DNA of 64,000 bases from positions 7,725 to 71,724 of the forward strand of contig DAMBHY010000013.1 in NCBI GenBank assembly GCA_032068765.1, read 5' to 3'. The translations under genes were made by a program, and so were the position numbers. The notes beneath the pieces are model-generated. The model saw nothing but the letters and a program-made list of their open reading frames with translations. It was not told the origin of the DNA and did not search any database. Below, one piece after another: positions 19,239 to 28,242 of this stretch. Position 1 is the first letter of the stretch. Every line of letters begins with the position of its first letter. Source of the stretch: DAMBHY01 sp032068765. GTDB taxonomy: Bacteria; Bacteroidota; Bacteroidia; Bacteroidales; Dysgonomonadaceae.

Positions 19239-19535
19239 AAAAAGCTTTCAAACCTTTATCTATTGTTTCGTTAAAGTTTGTAATGGTATGAGTTTTGTTA
19301 TCTGATAACAAGATAACAAATACAAAAAATTAAATAGTTTGCTATCATTATATGCAATTAAAAACCCACTTACTTTAATTTGTAGTCAAATTTTCTACAG
19401 GAGCGAAGAATGGTAGAAATCTATTTGACTATTTTGAAATTTTCATCCCATATCGGAAATCTGCTAACTGAAAGGTTCATCCAGAAAGATAAACTTTGAT
19501 TTTTGTTTTATGATTGGTGGGTTACCCTTTATTTA
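19239..19535. other. Intergenic region with two inverted repeats
   Basis: No gene seen between the convergent ComEA-like gene and valS. TTGTTATC-T-GATAACAA at 19295-19311 is a perfect 17-bp palindrome, followed at once by another GATAACAA (19312-19319). The outer arms TTTGTTATCT (19294-19303) and AGATAACAAA (19311-19320) form an alternative 10-bp stem. A longer imperfect inverted repeat joins 19383-19398 to 19413-19431. Neither has the T-run of an intrinsic terminator. The palindrome looks like a repressor operator but no promoter is evident beside it. Confidence 0.4.
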
Positions 19536-22169
19536 TTAGCTGTCTTTCTTATTCAAAGCGGCAATGCTTTCTCTCAGCGTAGCGATTTTGCTTTCAGCAT
19601 CCGATTGTTTTTTGCGCTCGTTTTCCACAATTTCCGGTTTTGCGTTTTGCACAAAACGTTCGTTGCTTAACTTTTTCATTACCGATTCTAGGAATCCTTT
19701 CTGATATTTTAGTTCCGCTTCTAATTTTTTCAATTCTTCTTCCACGTCCATTTTGTCCAAAAGCGGTACGAAAAACTCGGTTGTTCCAACCATGAAGGAT
19801 GCGGCAACTATTTCTTTTTCATCGACAACATTTACAGAAGAGAGATTACACATTTTGGTGATAACGCAATCCAATTTGTCATCATAATTACCAAAAACAT
19901 TTAAACACAACTCTTCTTTTTGAGGAATATTCTTTTGCAGTCTTATGGTTCGAATACCTGCGATAATATTTTTTGCGTTTTCGAAATCTGAAAGTAATTG
20001 CACGTTTTCGTTTTCAATCACGGGAAGTTGCGCAAGCATGATGCTTTCTCCCGATTTTCTTTCTTCCAATGCCTGCCACAATTCTTCCGTAATAAACGGC
20101 ATAAATGGATGTAAAAGGCGAAGAAGTGTATCGAAAAATGAAAGTGTTTGTTCGTAAGTTTTGCGGTCTATTTTCTGTTGATAACTGGGTTTTATCACTT
20201 CCAGATACCATGAGGAAAATTCGTCCCAGAACAGTTTGTAAACCAGCATCAAAGCTTCAGATAAACGATATTTGCTGAACAAATCGTTCATCTCGTGGAT
20301 GGTTTGTGCTAAAATGCTCTCAAACCATTCAATCGCGATTTTGGAATGCTGCGGTACCTCAATGGTATCGCTTACTTCCCATCCTTTTATCAGCCTGAAA
20401 GCATTCCATATTTTGTTGTTGAAATTGCGTCCTTGCTCGCAAAGCGATTCGTCAAACAGCAGGTCGTTTCCGGCTGAAGATGCAAGCAGCATACCCATAC
20501 GAACACCGTCCGCACCATATTTTTCCATCAATTGGATAGGGTCTGGAGAGTTGCCCAATTGTTTGGACATTTTTCTACCTAAATTATCGCGTACGATACC
20601 GGTAAAATAGACATTTTCGAAACATTTTTCGTTTTTGTATTCGTAACCCGACATAATCATGCGTGCTACCCAGAAGAAAATGATATCCGGACCGGTTACC
20701 AAATCGCTGGTAGGGTAGTAGTAGTTGATTTCTTTATTATCTGGATGATTGATGCCGTCGAAAACAGATATCGGCCACAACCATGACGAAAACCATGTGT
20801 CCAGGCAATCGTCTTCCTGTCTTAAATCGGACAGCGAAAGGTTTGGATTTCCTGTTTTTTCACGAGCTTGTTGTAAAGCATCTTCTTCGTTCTCGGCAAC
20901 TACAAATCCTCCTTGAGGCAAATACCACGCCGGAATGCGGTGTCCCCACCAGAGCTGGCGACTGATGCACCAGTCTTTGATGTTTTCCATCCAGTGGCGG
21001 TATGTATTTTTATATTTTGCAGGATAGAATTTGATAGTGTCTTTAGCGACAGCTTCGGTGGCAGGTTTAGCTAGATCTTCCATTTTCAAGAACCATTGCA
21101 TGGAAAGTTTTGGTTCGATGGCAACATCAGTACGTTCAGAAAATCCAACTTTATTCGTATAAGCTTCTGTTTTTTCAAGCAAATTTTTCTCTTGCAACTC
21201 TGTCTCGATGCGTTTGCGGGCATCAAATCTGTCCATTCCTTCGTAATCAAATCCATTGGAATTCAAAGTTCCGTTGTCATTGAAAATATCAATACTTTCC
21301 AGCTGATATTTATCGCCGAGCATGTAGTCGTTGATATCATGGGCGGGAGTAACTTTCAAGCAGCCAGTTCCGAACTCGATATCCACGTATTCGTCCTCAA
21401 TTACCGGAACTACACGATTAATGATAGGAACGATAAGTTTTTTACCTTTGAGATGAGCATTTTTAGGGTCATTCGGATTGATACAAACCGCTGTATCCCC
21501 GAAAATTGTTTCGGGACGTGTGGTTGCGACTACGGCATAATTTGTTTCATCTCCTTCTATTCGATATCTTAAATAATACAATTTACCATGTTGTTCTTTG
21601 AATAAAACTTCTTCGTCAGAAAGAGCGGTCAGAGCTTTTGGATCCCAGTTTACCATACGGACGCCGCGATAGATAAGCCCTTTGTTGTATAAATCTACGA
21701 AAACTTTGAAAACGCTTTTAGAACGAATTTCGTCCATTGTGAAACAAGTTCTGTCCCAGTCGCACGATGCACCGAGTTTTTTCAACTGTTCTAGGATGAT
21801 GCCTCCGTGTTTGTGTGTCCATTCCCACGCGTGTTCCAAAAATTCTTCGCGCGTTAAATCCGATTTCTTTATACCTTCACTTGCAAGTTTTGCAACTACT
21901 TTTGCCTCTGTCGCGATAGACGCATGGTCGGTTCCCGGCACCCAGCAAGCGTTTTTACCCTGCATACGTGCCCGGCGAATCAAAATATCCTGAATCGTAT
22001 TGTTGAGCATGTGTCCCATGTGCAAAATACCTGTGACATTGGGAGGAGGGATAACGATAGTGTAAGGTTCTCTTTGGTCGGGTTCGGAATGGAAAAGTTT
22101 GTTTTCCATCCAATATTTATACCATTTGTCTTCTACCTGAGACGGGTCGTATTTACTTGCAATTTCCAT
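19536..22169 (-). CDS. valS: Valyl-tRNA synthetase
   Basis: An 877-residue class I aminoacyl-tRNA synthetase charging tRNA-Val. The HIGH motif appears as NVTGILHMGHMLN, the KMSKS loop as GRKMSKQLGNSPDP, and the editing domain (about 200-400) includes the conserved VATTRPETIFGDTAV. The last 70 residues form the Val-specific coiled coil that binds tRNA. The start at 22169 (MEIASKYDPSQVEDKWY) is preferred over a frame from 22190 because the promoter -7 element overlaps the latter. Confidence 0.96.
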   Translation of the reverse strand: MEIASKYDPSQVEDKWYKYWMENKLFHSEPDQREPYTIVIPPPNVTGILHMGHMLNNTIQDILIRRARMQGKNACWVPGTDHASIATEAKVVAKLASEGIKKSDLTREEFLEHAWEWTHKHGGIILEQLKKLGASCDWDRTCFTMDEIRSKSVFKVFVDLYNKGLIYRGVRMVNWDPKALTALSDEEVLFKEQHGKLYYLRYRIEGDETNYAVVATTRPETIFGDTAVCINPNDPKNAHLKGKKLIVPIINRVVPVIEDEYVDIEFGTGCLKVTPAHDINDYMLGDKYQLESIDIFNDNGTLNSNGFDYEGMDRFDARKRIETELQEKNLLEKTEAYTNKVGFSERTDVAIEPKLSMQWFLKMEDLAKPATEAVAKDTIKFYPAKYKNTYRHWMENIKDWCISRQLWWGHRIPAWYLPQGGFVVAENEEDALQQAREKTGNPNLSLSDLRQEDDCLDTWFSSWLWPISVFDGINHPDNKEINYYYPTSDLVTGPDIIFFWVARMIMSGYEYKNEKCFENVYFTGIVRDNLGRKMSKQLGNSPDPIQLMEKYGADGVRMGMLLASSAGNDLLFDESLCEQGRNFNNKIWNAFRLIKGWEVSDTIEVPQHSKIAIEWFESILAQTIHEMNDLFSKYRLSEALMLVYKLFWDEFSSWYLEVIKPSYQQKIDRKTYEQTLSFFDTLLRLLHPFMPFITEELWQALEERKSGESIMLAQLPVIENENVQLLSDFENAKNIIAGIRTIRLQKNIPQKEELCLNVFGNYDDKLDCVITKMCNLSSVNVVDEKEIVAASFMVGTTEFFVPLLDKMDVEEELKKLEAELKYQKGFLESVMKKLSNERFVQNAKPEIVENERKKQSDAESKIATLRESIAALNKKDS

Positions 22170-22187
22170 AAAATTCAAATTAAGTTG

Positions 22188-22195
22188 CAAAAGTA
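22188..22195 (-). promoter_or_regulatory. Promoter -7 element for valS
   Basis: TACTTTTG on the minus strand is a full match to TAnnTTTG, 18 bp upstream of the valS ATG. The -33 TTG is not clear. Confidence 0.5.
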
Positions 22196-22241
22196 CAAAA
22201 GATTTGGGAATTAGAGGCGCATCACTTATCGTGGAATAGCC

Positions 22242-23396
22242 TTATTCCTTGTATAATAGATAGGGGCGTCTTTGCGTTTTGAATTTCTCCACGTCGCATT
22301 GCCACGTTTGGCGAATTTGTTCGGCGGTTTTTCCGTTGATAATATCCTGACGGATATAGTCCACGCCAACCAGTTTCTCGAAAAAAACGGAAAAGAATTT
22401 ATCTCCCATCTTCAAATTCTGATACGCGTCGATGATATAAGAAAGGTCAAAACCCTTTTTCCAGATTTCACAATCTGATATATTGCGTAAATCAACGCCG
22501 TAACATTTCTGATCGAGAAGCGGAGGATTTTTTGCTCCTGGGATGCTTCGGGGAGTAAAAGAAAATGTGCTGCCTTTATAATCGGGGTGTCCGTAAACTT
22601 CGAATGGATAGGTAGTGCCGCGACCGAGGCTTACTACCGTCCCTTCAAACAAGCAAGTGGATGGATAAAGATAAATAGAATGGATATTCGGCAGATTGGG
22701 TGATGGTGCAATCGGTAGTTCGTAGCGCGTTTGATGCGTATAGTTTTCACAAGAAATTACTTTCAACTTGCATTGTCTTCCTTGCGGAAGCCACTTTTCT
22801 CCATTAATCATCTGGGCCAATTCGCCCAATGTCATTCCATGAACAACAGGAATCGGCAACCAACCAACACCTGATTTGTGTTTCATATCCAGAATAGGAC
22901 CATCCACATAAAATCCATTCGGGTTGGGTCTGTCGAGCACAATCATTTGTTTGTTGGCACGCGCGCATTCGTCCATCAGATTTGCCATTGTGACATAATA
23001 AGTGTAAAATCGCAAACCGACATCCTGAATGTCGAAAAGAAGAACGTCGTACTGGTCTGACTTGCTTTTTTCTTTCCCGCCATACAGCGACCAGATTGGA
23101 ATTCCTGTCTTTTTGTCAATCGAGCTGCTCACATGTTCTCCCGCGTCGGCGGTTCCACGAAATCCGTGTTCGGGAGAATAAATGCCAACAACTTTTATCT
23201 TGTTTTTGACCAAAACATCTACCAGATGCTCTTTGCCGACGGTGGAAGTCTGGTTGGAGAGAACCGCTACGCGTTTGTTTTTGAGTAAAGGGAAATATTG
23301 CGATGTGCGCTCGGCACCAACTTTTACATAACTTGGCTTCGCCAATAAAGTTAAAGCGAAAATGCAGGAGAGGGCTAAAAAAGTAAATCTTTTCAT
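22242..23396 (-). CDS. namZ: Exo-beta-N-acetylmuramidase NamZ-like (DUF1343, GH171)
   Basis: A 384-residue secreted protein: signal peptide MKRFTFLALSCIFALTLLA, then a DUF1343 domain over nearly the whole length. Typical segments are VAVLSNQTS, YSPEHGFRGTADAGE, LLFDIQDVGLRFYTYY and VLDRPNPNG. NamZ releases terminal MurNAc from peptidoglycan fragments, so a role in cell-wall recycling or scavenging is likely, by family only. Start set at the ATG with the signal peptide; a longer frame to 23456 would overlap the merR gene, whose stop lies 4 nt upstream. Confidence 0.82.
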   Translation of the reverse strand: MKRFTFLALSCIFALTLLAKPSYVKVGAERTSQYFPLLKNKRVAVLSNQTSTVGKEHLVDVLVKNKIKVVGIYSPEHGFRGTADAGEHVSSSIDKKTGIPIWSLYGGKEKSKSDQYDVLLFDIQDVGLRFYTYYVTMANLMDECARANKQMIVLDRPNPNGFYVDGPILDMKHKSGVGWLPIPVVHGMTLGELAQMINGEKWLPQGRQCKLKVISCENYTHQTRYELPIAPSPNLPNIHSIYLYPSTCLFEGTVVSLGRGTTYPFEVYGHPDYKGSTFSFTPRSIPGAKNPPLLDQKCYGVDLRNISDCEIWKKGFDLSYIIDAYQNLKMGDKFFSVFFEKLVGVDYIRQDIINGKTAEQIRQTWQCDVEKFKTQRRPYLLYKE

Positions 23397-23400
23397 GTTG

Positions 23401-23793
23401 TTATTCAATTTCCGTGTGGGTATATTTTTGCAAATTATGGAGTTTGTCAAATTCATCTTCCAGACCTAGAAGGTCTTTTTTTAACGACTGAAGGCGTTGG
23501 ATGGCAAGCAGACGTTTTTCTTCATCATCTCTATTGGATTTTAGCGACTGTCGTGCACCTTCCAGTGTCATTCCTTTAATCTTAACGAGATTATAGATGA
23601 TTTCCAACTGGTCGATATCTTTTTTAGCGTATTGACGAACTCCACCGGCAGTTTTTTTTGGGGTGATGTGTTCAAATTCCTTTTCCCAAAAGCGCAAAAG
23701 AGATTCGTTTACGGCAAAATGTTCTGCCACTTCTTGTATGGAGTAATAAAGTTTTTTACCCGAAAAGTCGATAATTTTTCGTCTCTTTCCCAT
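23401..23793 (-). CDS. MerR-family transcriptional regulator
   Basis: A 130-residue DNA-binding protein. The winged-helix MerR domain spans about residues 16-85: YYSIQEVAEHFAVNESLLRFW is the helix-turn-helix and GGVRQYAKKDIDQLEII the wing. The C-terminal 45 residues form the dimerising coiled coil. There are no Cys-based metal ligands, so it is not a metal sensor. It is 4 nt upstream of namZ and probably co-transcribed with it; its target genes are unknown. Confidence 0.84.
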   Translation of the reverse strand: MGKRRKIIDFSGKKLYYSIQEVAEHFAVNESLLRFWEKEFEHITPKKTAGGVRQYAKKDIDQLEIIYNLVKIKGMTLEGARQSLKSNRDDEEKRLLAIQRLQSLKKDLLGLEDEFDKLHNLQKYTHTEIE

Positions 23794-23817
23794 GATTTAA
23801 AATCTTATTGTTCCTTG

Positions 23818-23825
23818 CAAAGATA
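23818..23825 (-). promoter_or_regulatory. Promoter -7 element for merR-namZ
   Basis: TATCTTTG on the minus strand is a perfect TAnnTTTG match, 24 bp upstream of the merR ATG, in the divergent gap shared with ku. Confidence 0.5.
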
Positions 23826-23913
23826 GGGATTTTTCGGGATTGGTTTGAAATGAATTTTCAATAAGAATAAACCGCTGCATCACCTTATCTGTTTAGTTAA
23901 TAAACAGTCAACT

Positions 23914-24687
23914 ATGAGAGCAATATGGAATGGAGCCATTGGATTTGGCTTGGTAAACATCCCCGTAAAAATGTACTCTGCTACGGAAAGCAGCAGTCTG
24001 GATTTGGATATGCTGGACAAAGCCGATTTGTCTAACATCAAATTTAAGCGAGTGAATGAAAAAACTGGAAAAGAGGTCGAATGGAATAACATTGTAAAAG
24101 GTTACAAAATGGATGGCAGATATATTGTCCTGACGGACGAAGATTTTGATGCCGCAAGTCCCGAAAAAAGCCGCGTATTCTCCATTCAGCAGTTTGTGGA
24201 TATTGATGAAATTGACAGCGTATATTTTGAAACACCTTATTTTCTCGAACCACAAAAGAATGGAGAAAATGCCTATTCACTTCTTCTAGAAGCTTTGAAG
24301 AAAACTAAGAAAGTGGGCGTGGGCACATTCATTTTGCGAAGCAAAGAGATTCTCGGAATAGTGAAACCTTACGGAGATATTTTAATTATCAACAAAATCC
24401 GTTTCCCAGAAGAACTTCGTGAACACGAAGAACTTAATATTCCTGAAAAGACAGTGAAACCAGGTGAACTTAAAATGGCAATCACGTTGATTGAGCAAAG
24501 CTCGGACAAATTCGACAGTGAACAATACAAAGACATGTACAATGCCGATTTGATGAAAATCATAGAGCAGAAAGCAAAAGGTAAAACACCAAAACTCACC
24601 GTTACGGAAGAAGAATCGGACAATACCATTGATTTGATGGCAAAATTGAAAGCAAGCCTCGAAAAAACAAAGAAAAAAGTTTCGTAA
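23914..24687 (+). CDS. ku: Non-homologous end joining protein Ku
   Basis: A 257-residue bacterial Ku, a homodimeric ring that threads onto DNA ends and recruits LigD. The start MRAIWNGAIGFGLVNIPVKMY is the near-invariant Ku opening; YKMDGRYIVLTDEDF and VDIDEIDSVYFETPYFLEP follow in the beta-barrel core. The C-terminal tail is Lys-rich, as in the extended C-terminus that contacts DNA and LigD. Its stop codon abuts the ligD ATG with no gap, so the two proteins are coupled. Confidence 0.95.
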   Translation: MRAIWNGAIGFGLVNIPVKMYSATESSSLDLDMLDKADLSNIKFKRVNEKTGKEVEWNNIVKGYKMDGRYIVLTDEDFDAASPEKSRVFSIQQFVDIDEIDSVYFETPYFLEPQKNGENAYSLLLEALKKTKKVGVGTFILRSKEILGIVKPYGDILIINKIRFPEELREHEELNIPEKTVKPGELKMAITLIEQSSDKFDSEQYKDMYNADLMKIIEQKAKGKTPKLTVTEEESDNTIDLMAKLKASLEKTKKKVS

Positions 24688-27189
24688 ATGTCACTGGATA
24701 AATACAAGCAGAAAAGGGATTTTACGCAGACTCCCGAACCGGAAGGAATAAACGCAGCATCCAACGAGAAACATATTTTTGTGATTCAGCGGCACGCCGC
24801 TACGCGACTTCACTACGATTTCCGTCTGGAAATGGAGAAAGTGTTGAAAAGTTGGGCGGTTCCCAAAGGTCCGTCTATGAATCCCAAAGACAAGCGCCTC
24901 GCTATGATGGTAGAAGATCATCCTTACTCTTATCGCACTTTCGAAGGCACTATTCCTAAAGGAAACTATGGCGCAGGTGAAGTGGAAATCTGGGACGAAG
25001 GCACTTATGAACCGCTGCACAAAAAAGATGGACAAAGTGATGAACAAGCTTTGCTGGAAGGATTGAAAAGCGGTTCTGTCAAAATCATCATGCATGGCAA
25101 AAAGGTAAAAGGTGAATTCGCACTTGTAAAAATGCAATCTGCAAAAGACGAGAATGCCTGGTTATTGCTTAAACACAACGATGAATTTGCGGTGAAAGAG
25201 CCTTATGATTCGGAAGATTATACGTCATCCTCATCTAAAGTAACCGAACTCGCCGAAAAAAAATACAAGTCTTTCAAAGAACCGAAAGTCAAAGAAAAAT
25301 CTAAACGAAATTATACTTCGTATTTGTCGGGACAACAAAAACTCACCGATTTTATACAGCCGATGCTGGCTACAACCGCCGACAAACCTTTTAACGGCGA
25401 GGATTGGCTGTTCGAAATAAAGTGGGACGGTTATAGGGCGATTGCAGATTTGACGGAAGATGTAAAACTTTATTCCAGAAACGGTTTGTCGTTCCTTGGG
25501 AAATATCTTTCAATTGAAAAAGCACTCGCATCGCAGGAACATCAGATGATTCTGGACGGCGAAATTGTTGCGTATAACAAAGAAGGCAAACCGGATTTCC
25601 AAACACTGCAGCATTACGACGACAATCCCGGCGCTGTGCTCGTGTATCACGTTTTCGACTTGTTGTACCTCAACGGATACAGCACGCAGAGTCTGCCTTT
25701 GCTTCAGCGAAAAGAATTGCTGAAAGACGCCTTGAAAACTTCCGTGCACGTTCAGTTGTCGGATTATGTAGAAAACACCGGAAAAGAATTTTACAAAGCG
25801 GTGCTGAGCGAAGACCTCGAAGGCATGATGGCGAAGAAAAAAGAAAGTCTTTACCATGTTGGAAGCCGAAGTTCGGATTGGGTGAAAGTGAAGAACCACA
25901 AAACCGAAGAAGCCGTCATCATCGGATTTACCGAACCGCAAGGCAGTCGCAAATATTTCGGTTCGCTCATTCTCGGAAAGTATGATAGTGGGAAACTGAT
26001 TTATGCCGGTCATGTAGGTACGGGTTTTGACGACAAAACGCTGAAAAATCTCTTCGATTTGATGCAGCCGTACACAACTGTGAAGATTCCTTTGGATAAA
26101 AAACCACCCGTAAATTCTACACCTACATGGATAACTCCCGAAATGGTGGCCACTATCAAGTTTTCGCAGATTACAGAGGAAGGAATTTTCCGTCATCCTG
26201 TATTTGTAGGACTTCGGGAAGACTTAAAGGCAAAAAATCTGCAAGACGACAGCATCTCAAATGCACCCACGACTATGAAAAAAGAGAAGACGGAAATAGA
26301 TAAAGGAGAGATGCAGGTGAAATTCACCAATCTCAACAAACTATACTGGGAAGAAGAAAAAATCACAAAAGGTGATTTGATTGATTATTATCTGTCCATC
26401 AGCGATTATATTTTGCCGCATCTCAAAGACCGTGCCCAGTCGATGCACCGTTTTCCCAACGGGATTGATGGGATGAGTTTTTATCACAAAGACGCGGGCA
26501 AAGATGCTCCTGATTTTGTAAAAACAGCTTTGCTCTACTCCGAATCTAACGACAAAGATATCGAATATGTAGTGTGCAACAACAAGGATACGCTGGCGTA
26601 TATGATAAATCTCGGCTGTATCGAGCTCAATCCCTGGAACAGCCGCGTGCAGACGCCCGAAAATCCCGACTACCTTATCATAGACCTCGACCCTTCGGAT
26701 AACAATACTTTCAAGCAGGTAATCGAAGCCGCAAAAGTGGCAAAAGAAGTGCTGGATATGGGTGGAATAAAAGGGTACTGCAAAACTTCGGGCAGCACAG
26801 GCATTCACATTTACATCCCGATGGGTGCGGAATATGAGTATGAACACGGCAAAGAATTTGCGCATATTATAATGCAGATGGTGCTGCAGCGGCTGCCTAA
26901 GACCACTACGTTGGAACGAGCTTTGAATAAGCGCGACGGTAAAATTTATCTGGATTATCTGCAAAACCGCGCGGGACAAACCATTGCCAGCGTTTACAGC
27001 GTCCGTCCGAAGCGGGGAGCTACCGTTTCTATGCCGTTGGAGTGGGACGAACTGACACCGGACTTGTCGCCCAAAGATTTTACCATTCACAATGCGTTGG
27101 AAAGGATAAAATCCAAAGGTGATATTTTTGCTCCGGTCTTGACAGAGAAAACCAATATTGAAAAGGTGTTAGCAAATTTCGGCTTATGA
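24688..27189 (+). CDS. ligD: Multifunctional ATP-dependent DNA ligase LigD (PE-LIG-POL)
   Basis: An 833-residue end-joining ligase. Order: phosphoesterase domain first (about 30-165; RHAATRLHYDFRLEME), then the ligase (about 220-510), then the primase-like polymerase (about 540-825). FEIKWDGYR holds the nucleotidyl Lys and EDLEGMMAKKK is motif IV. The polymerase has the catalytic D-x-D in LIIDLDPSDN and the later KTSGSTGIHIYIP. This is the Pseudomonas-type order rather than the mycobacterial POL-PE-LIG. All three active sites look intact. Confidence 0.95.
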   Translation: MSLDKYKQKRDFTQTPEPEGINAASNEKHIFVIQRHAATRLHYDFRLEMEKVLKSWAVPKGPSMNPKDKRLAMMVEDHPYSYRTFEGTIPKGNYGAGEVEIWDEGTYEPLHKKDGQSDEQALLEGLKSGSVKIIMHGKKVKGEFALVKMQSAKDENAWLLLKHNDEFAVKEPYDSEDYTSSSSKVTELAEKKYKSFKEPKVKEKSKRNYTSYLSGQQKLTDFIQPMLATTADKPFNGEDWLFEIKWDGYRAIADLTEDVKLYSRNGLSFLGKYLSIEKALASQEHQMILDGEIVAYNKEGKPDFQTLQHYDDNPGAVLVYHVFDLLYLNGYSTQSLPLLQRKELLKDALKTSVHVQLSDYVENTGKEFYKAVLSEDLEGMMAKKKESLYHVGSRSSDWVKVKNHKTEEAVIIGFTEPQGSRKYFGSLILGKYDSGKLIYAGHVGTGFDDKTLKNLFDLMQPYTTVKIPLDKKPPVNSTPTWITPEMVATIKFSQITEEGIFRHPVFVGLREDLKAKNLQDDSISNAPTTMKKEKTEIDKGEMQVKFTNLNKLYWEEEKITKGDLIDYYLSISDYILPHLKDRAQSMHRFPNGIDGMSFYHKDAGKDAPDFVKTALLYSESNDKDIEYVVCNNKDTLAYMINLGCIELNPWNSRVQTPENPDYLIIDLDPSDNNTFKQVIEAAKVAKEVLDMGGIKGYCKTSGSTGIHIYIPMGAEYEYEHGKEFAHIIMQMVLQRLPKTTTLERALNKRDGKIYLDYLQNRAGQTIASVYSVRPKRGATVSMPLEWDELTPDLSPKDFTIHNALERIKSKGDIFAPVLTEKTNIEKVLANFGL

Positions 27190-27211
27190 TAATAGTCTTT
27201 CATAAAAAATG

Positions 27212-27243
27212 AAAGGCGGAGGATGAAATCCTGCGCCTTTTTT
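27212..27243 (+). terminator. Rho-independent terminator after ku-ligD
   Basis: Arms AAAGGCG-G-AGGAT and ATCCT-G-CGCCTTT pair with one G/G mismatch around a GAA loop, and a T-run follows. It begins 22 bp after the ligD stop. Confidence 0.8.
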
Positions 27244-27275
27244 CTACATATTGTATTTGTAGTTATTTATCTGTT

Positions 27276-28100
27276 TTATAATTTTCCTTCATTACCCAAC
27301 TTTTCTTCCAAATTATATTCCTCATCCATTTTTTTGCCGAGCACTTCCATAAATTCTTTGTAGGGAAGCAGGGTTTCTTCTTCTGTAAATTTGTGTTCTG
27401 CGGCAGAAGCATATTTATCCACACTAAATTCAAACTCTAAAAACTCTGTTTGAAGCATATCATAGAACACAATCCACTCGTCGCGTGAGAAATCTACAAT
27501 CTCAGGACAATATTTTATCATTATTTGCTGCAGAGGCAGGGTAAATTTCTGAGTTTTTATATATTCCCACTCTTCAAACTTATACGAATCGTCATCAAAA
27601 TAATGCTTTTGGATGGTGTTCCAAACTTCCTGCGGAACTTGGGGATATTTTTCCATCAAGTCAAACCAATATGGGCGAGATTTTTGATATTCGACAAAAT
27701 TTTTTTCCATTTTGTCGAAATTTTCATACACTTCCCGCAGATTATCCTTGTACTGAATATGCATTTTGAGGTTGAAGAAATCCAAAAGCAGCAGAATTCC
27801 AATGCGGTCGAGCCAATAATTGATTTCGTCCCATACTTTTGGATAAAGAATGTCGCGCGTTTCGGGGAAAAGCTTGAAAAGCAACTCCTTTGAAATGCGT
27901 TGAATGTCGTTTTTTGCCGGCTTGTAGACATTGTGAAAGTAGGGATAGAGGTCGGTATCGGGATACATCTCATACTTTTCACGATTTCGGTACAAGTTGC
28001 CCGTATAATCATCTACCCATTGCTCAAATTCACTGCGGATATAATCATCATCATCATCATCGTCGTCATCGTCGATGAAATCGTCAAAATCTTCGTCCAT
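27276..28100 (-). CDS. Uncharacterised acidic protein with poly-Asp N-terminus
   Basis: A 274-residue soluble protein with no signal peptide. Residues 1-19 are nearly all Asp/Glu, including ten consecutive Asp. The rest is rich in aromatic residues and predicted helical, with repeated W/Y-E-x-W-like surface patches. I recognise no catalytic motif and no named family. The Asp run is encoded by a GAT/GAC trinucleotide tract at about 28040-28073, which could vary in length. It is convergent with ligD and downstream of the DUF6261 gene. Confidence 0.6.
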   Translation of the reverse strand: MDEDFDDFIDDDDDDDDDDYIRSEFEQWVDDYTGNLYRNREKYEMYPDTDLYPYFHNVYKPAKNDIQRISKELLFKLFPETRDILYPKVWDEINYWLDRIGILLLLDFFNLKMHIQYKDNLREVYENFDKMEKNFVEYQKSRPYWFDLMEKYPQVPQEVWNTIQKHYFDDDSYKFEEWEYIKTQKFTLPLQQIMIKYCPEIVDFSRDEWIVFYDMLQTEFLEFEFSVDKYASAAEHKFTEEETLLPYKEFMEVLGKKMDEEYNLEEKLGNEGKL

Positions 28101-28198
28101 TTTGTTTTTGATTTAGTGTTAAAAATGATATTGGCAAATATAGGAAATATTTTGTAAAAGGGGAAAATGGTGGTGCGTTAAATCTCTGTTCACTCTTA

Positions 28199-28223
28199 GC
28201 GCAAGAGGAAAAACCTCTTGCGC
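28199..28223. repeat. Perfect 10-bp inverted repeat
   Basis: GCGCAAGAGG and CCTCTTGCGC surround an AAAAA loop in the gap between the DUF6261 gene and the acidic-protein gene. It would fold strongly, but neither strand has a following U-run, so a conventional terminator is not assured. It may act as a 3' stabiliser for the DUF6261 mRNA. Confidence 0.6.
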
Positions 28224-28242
28224 CTATATGATAAATCTATTT

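Noticed and set aside
25510..26196. Long open frame antisense to ligD
   Set aside because: Its codons mirror the well-supported ligD domains and its translation has no recognisable motif.
28199..28223. Intrinsic terminator call for the inverted repeat
   Set aside because: The stem is perfect but no U-run follows on either strand, so it is listed only as a repeat.
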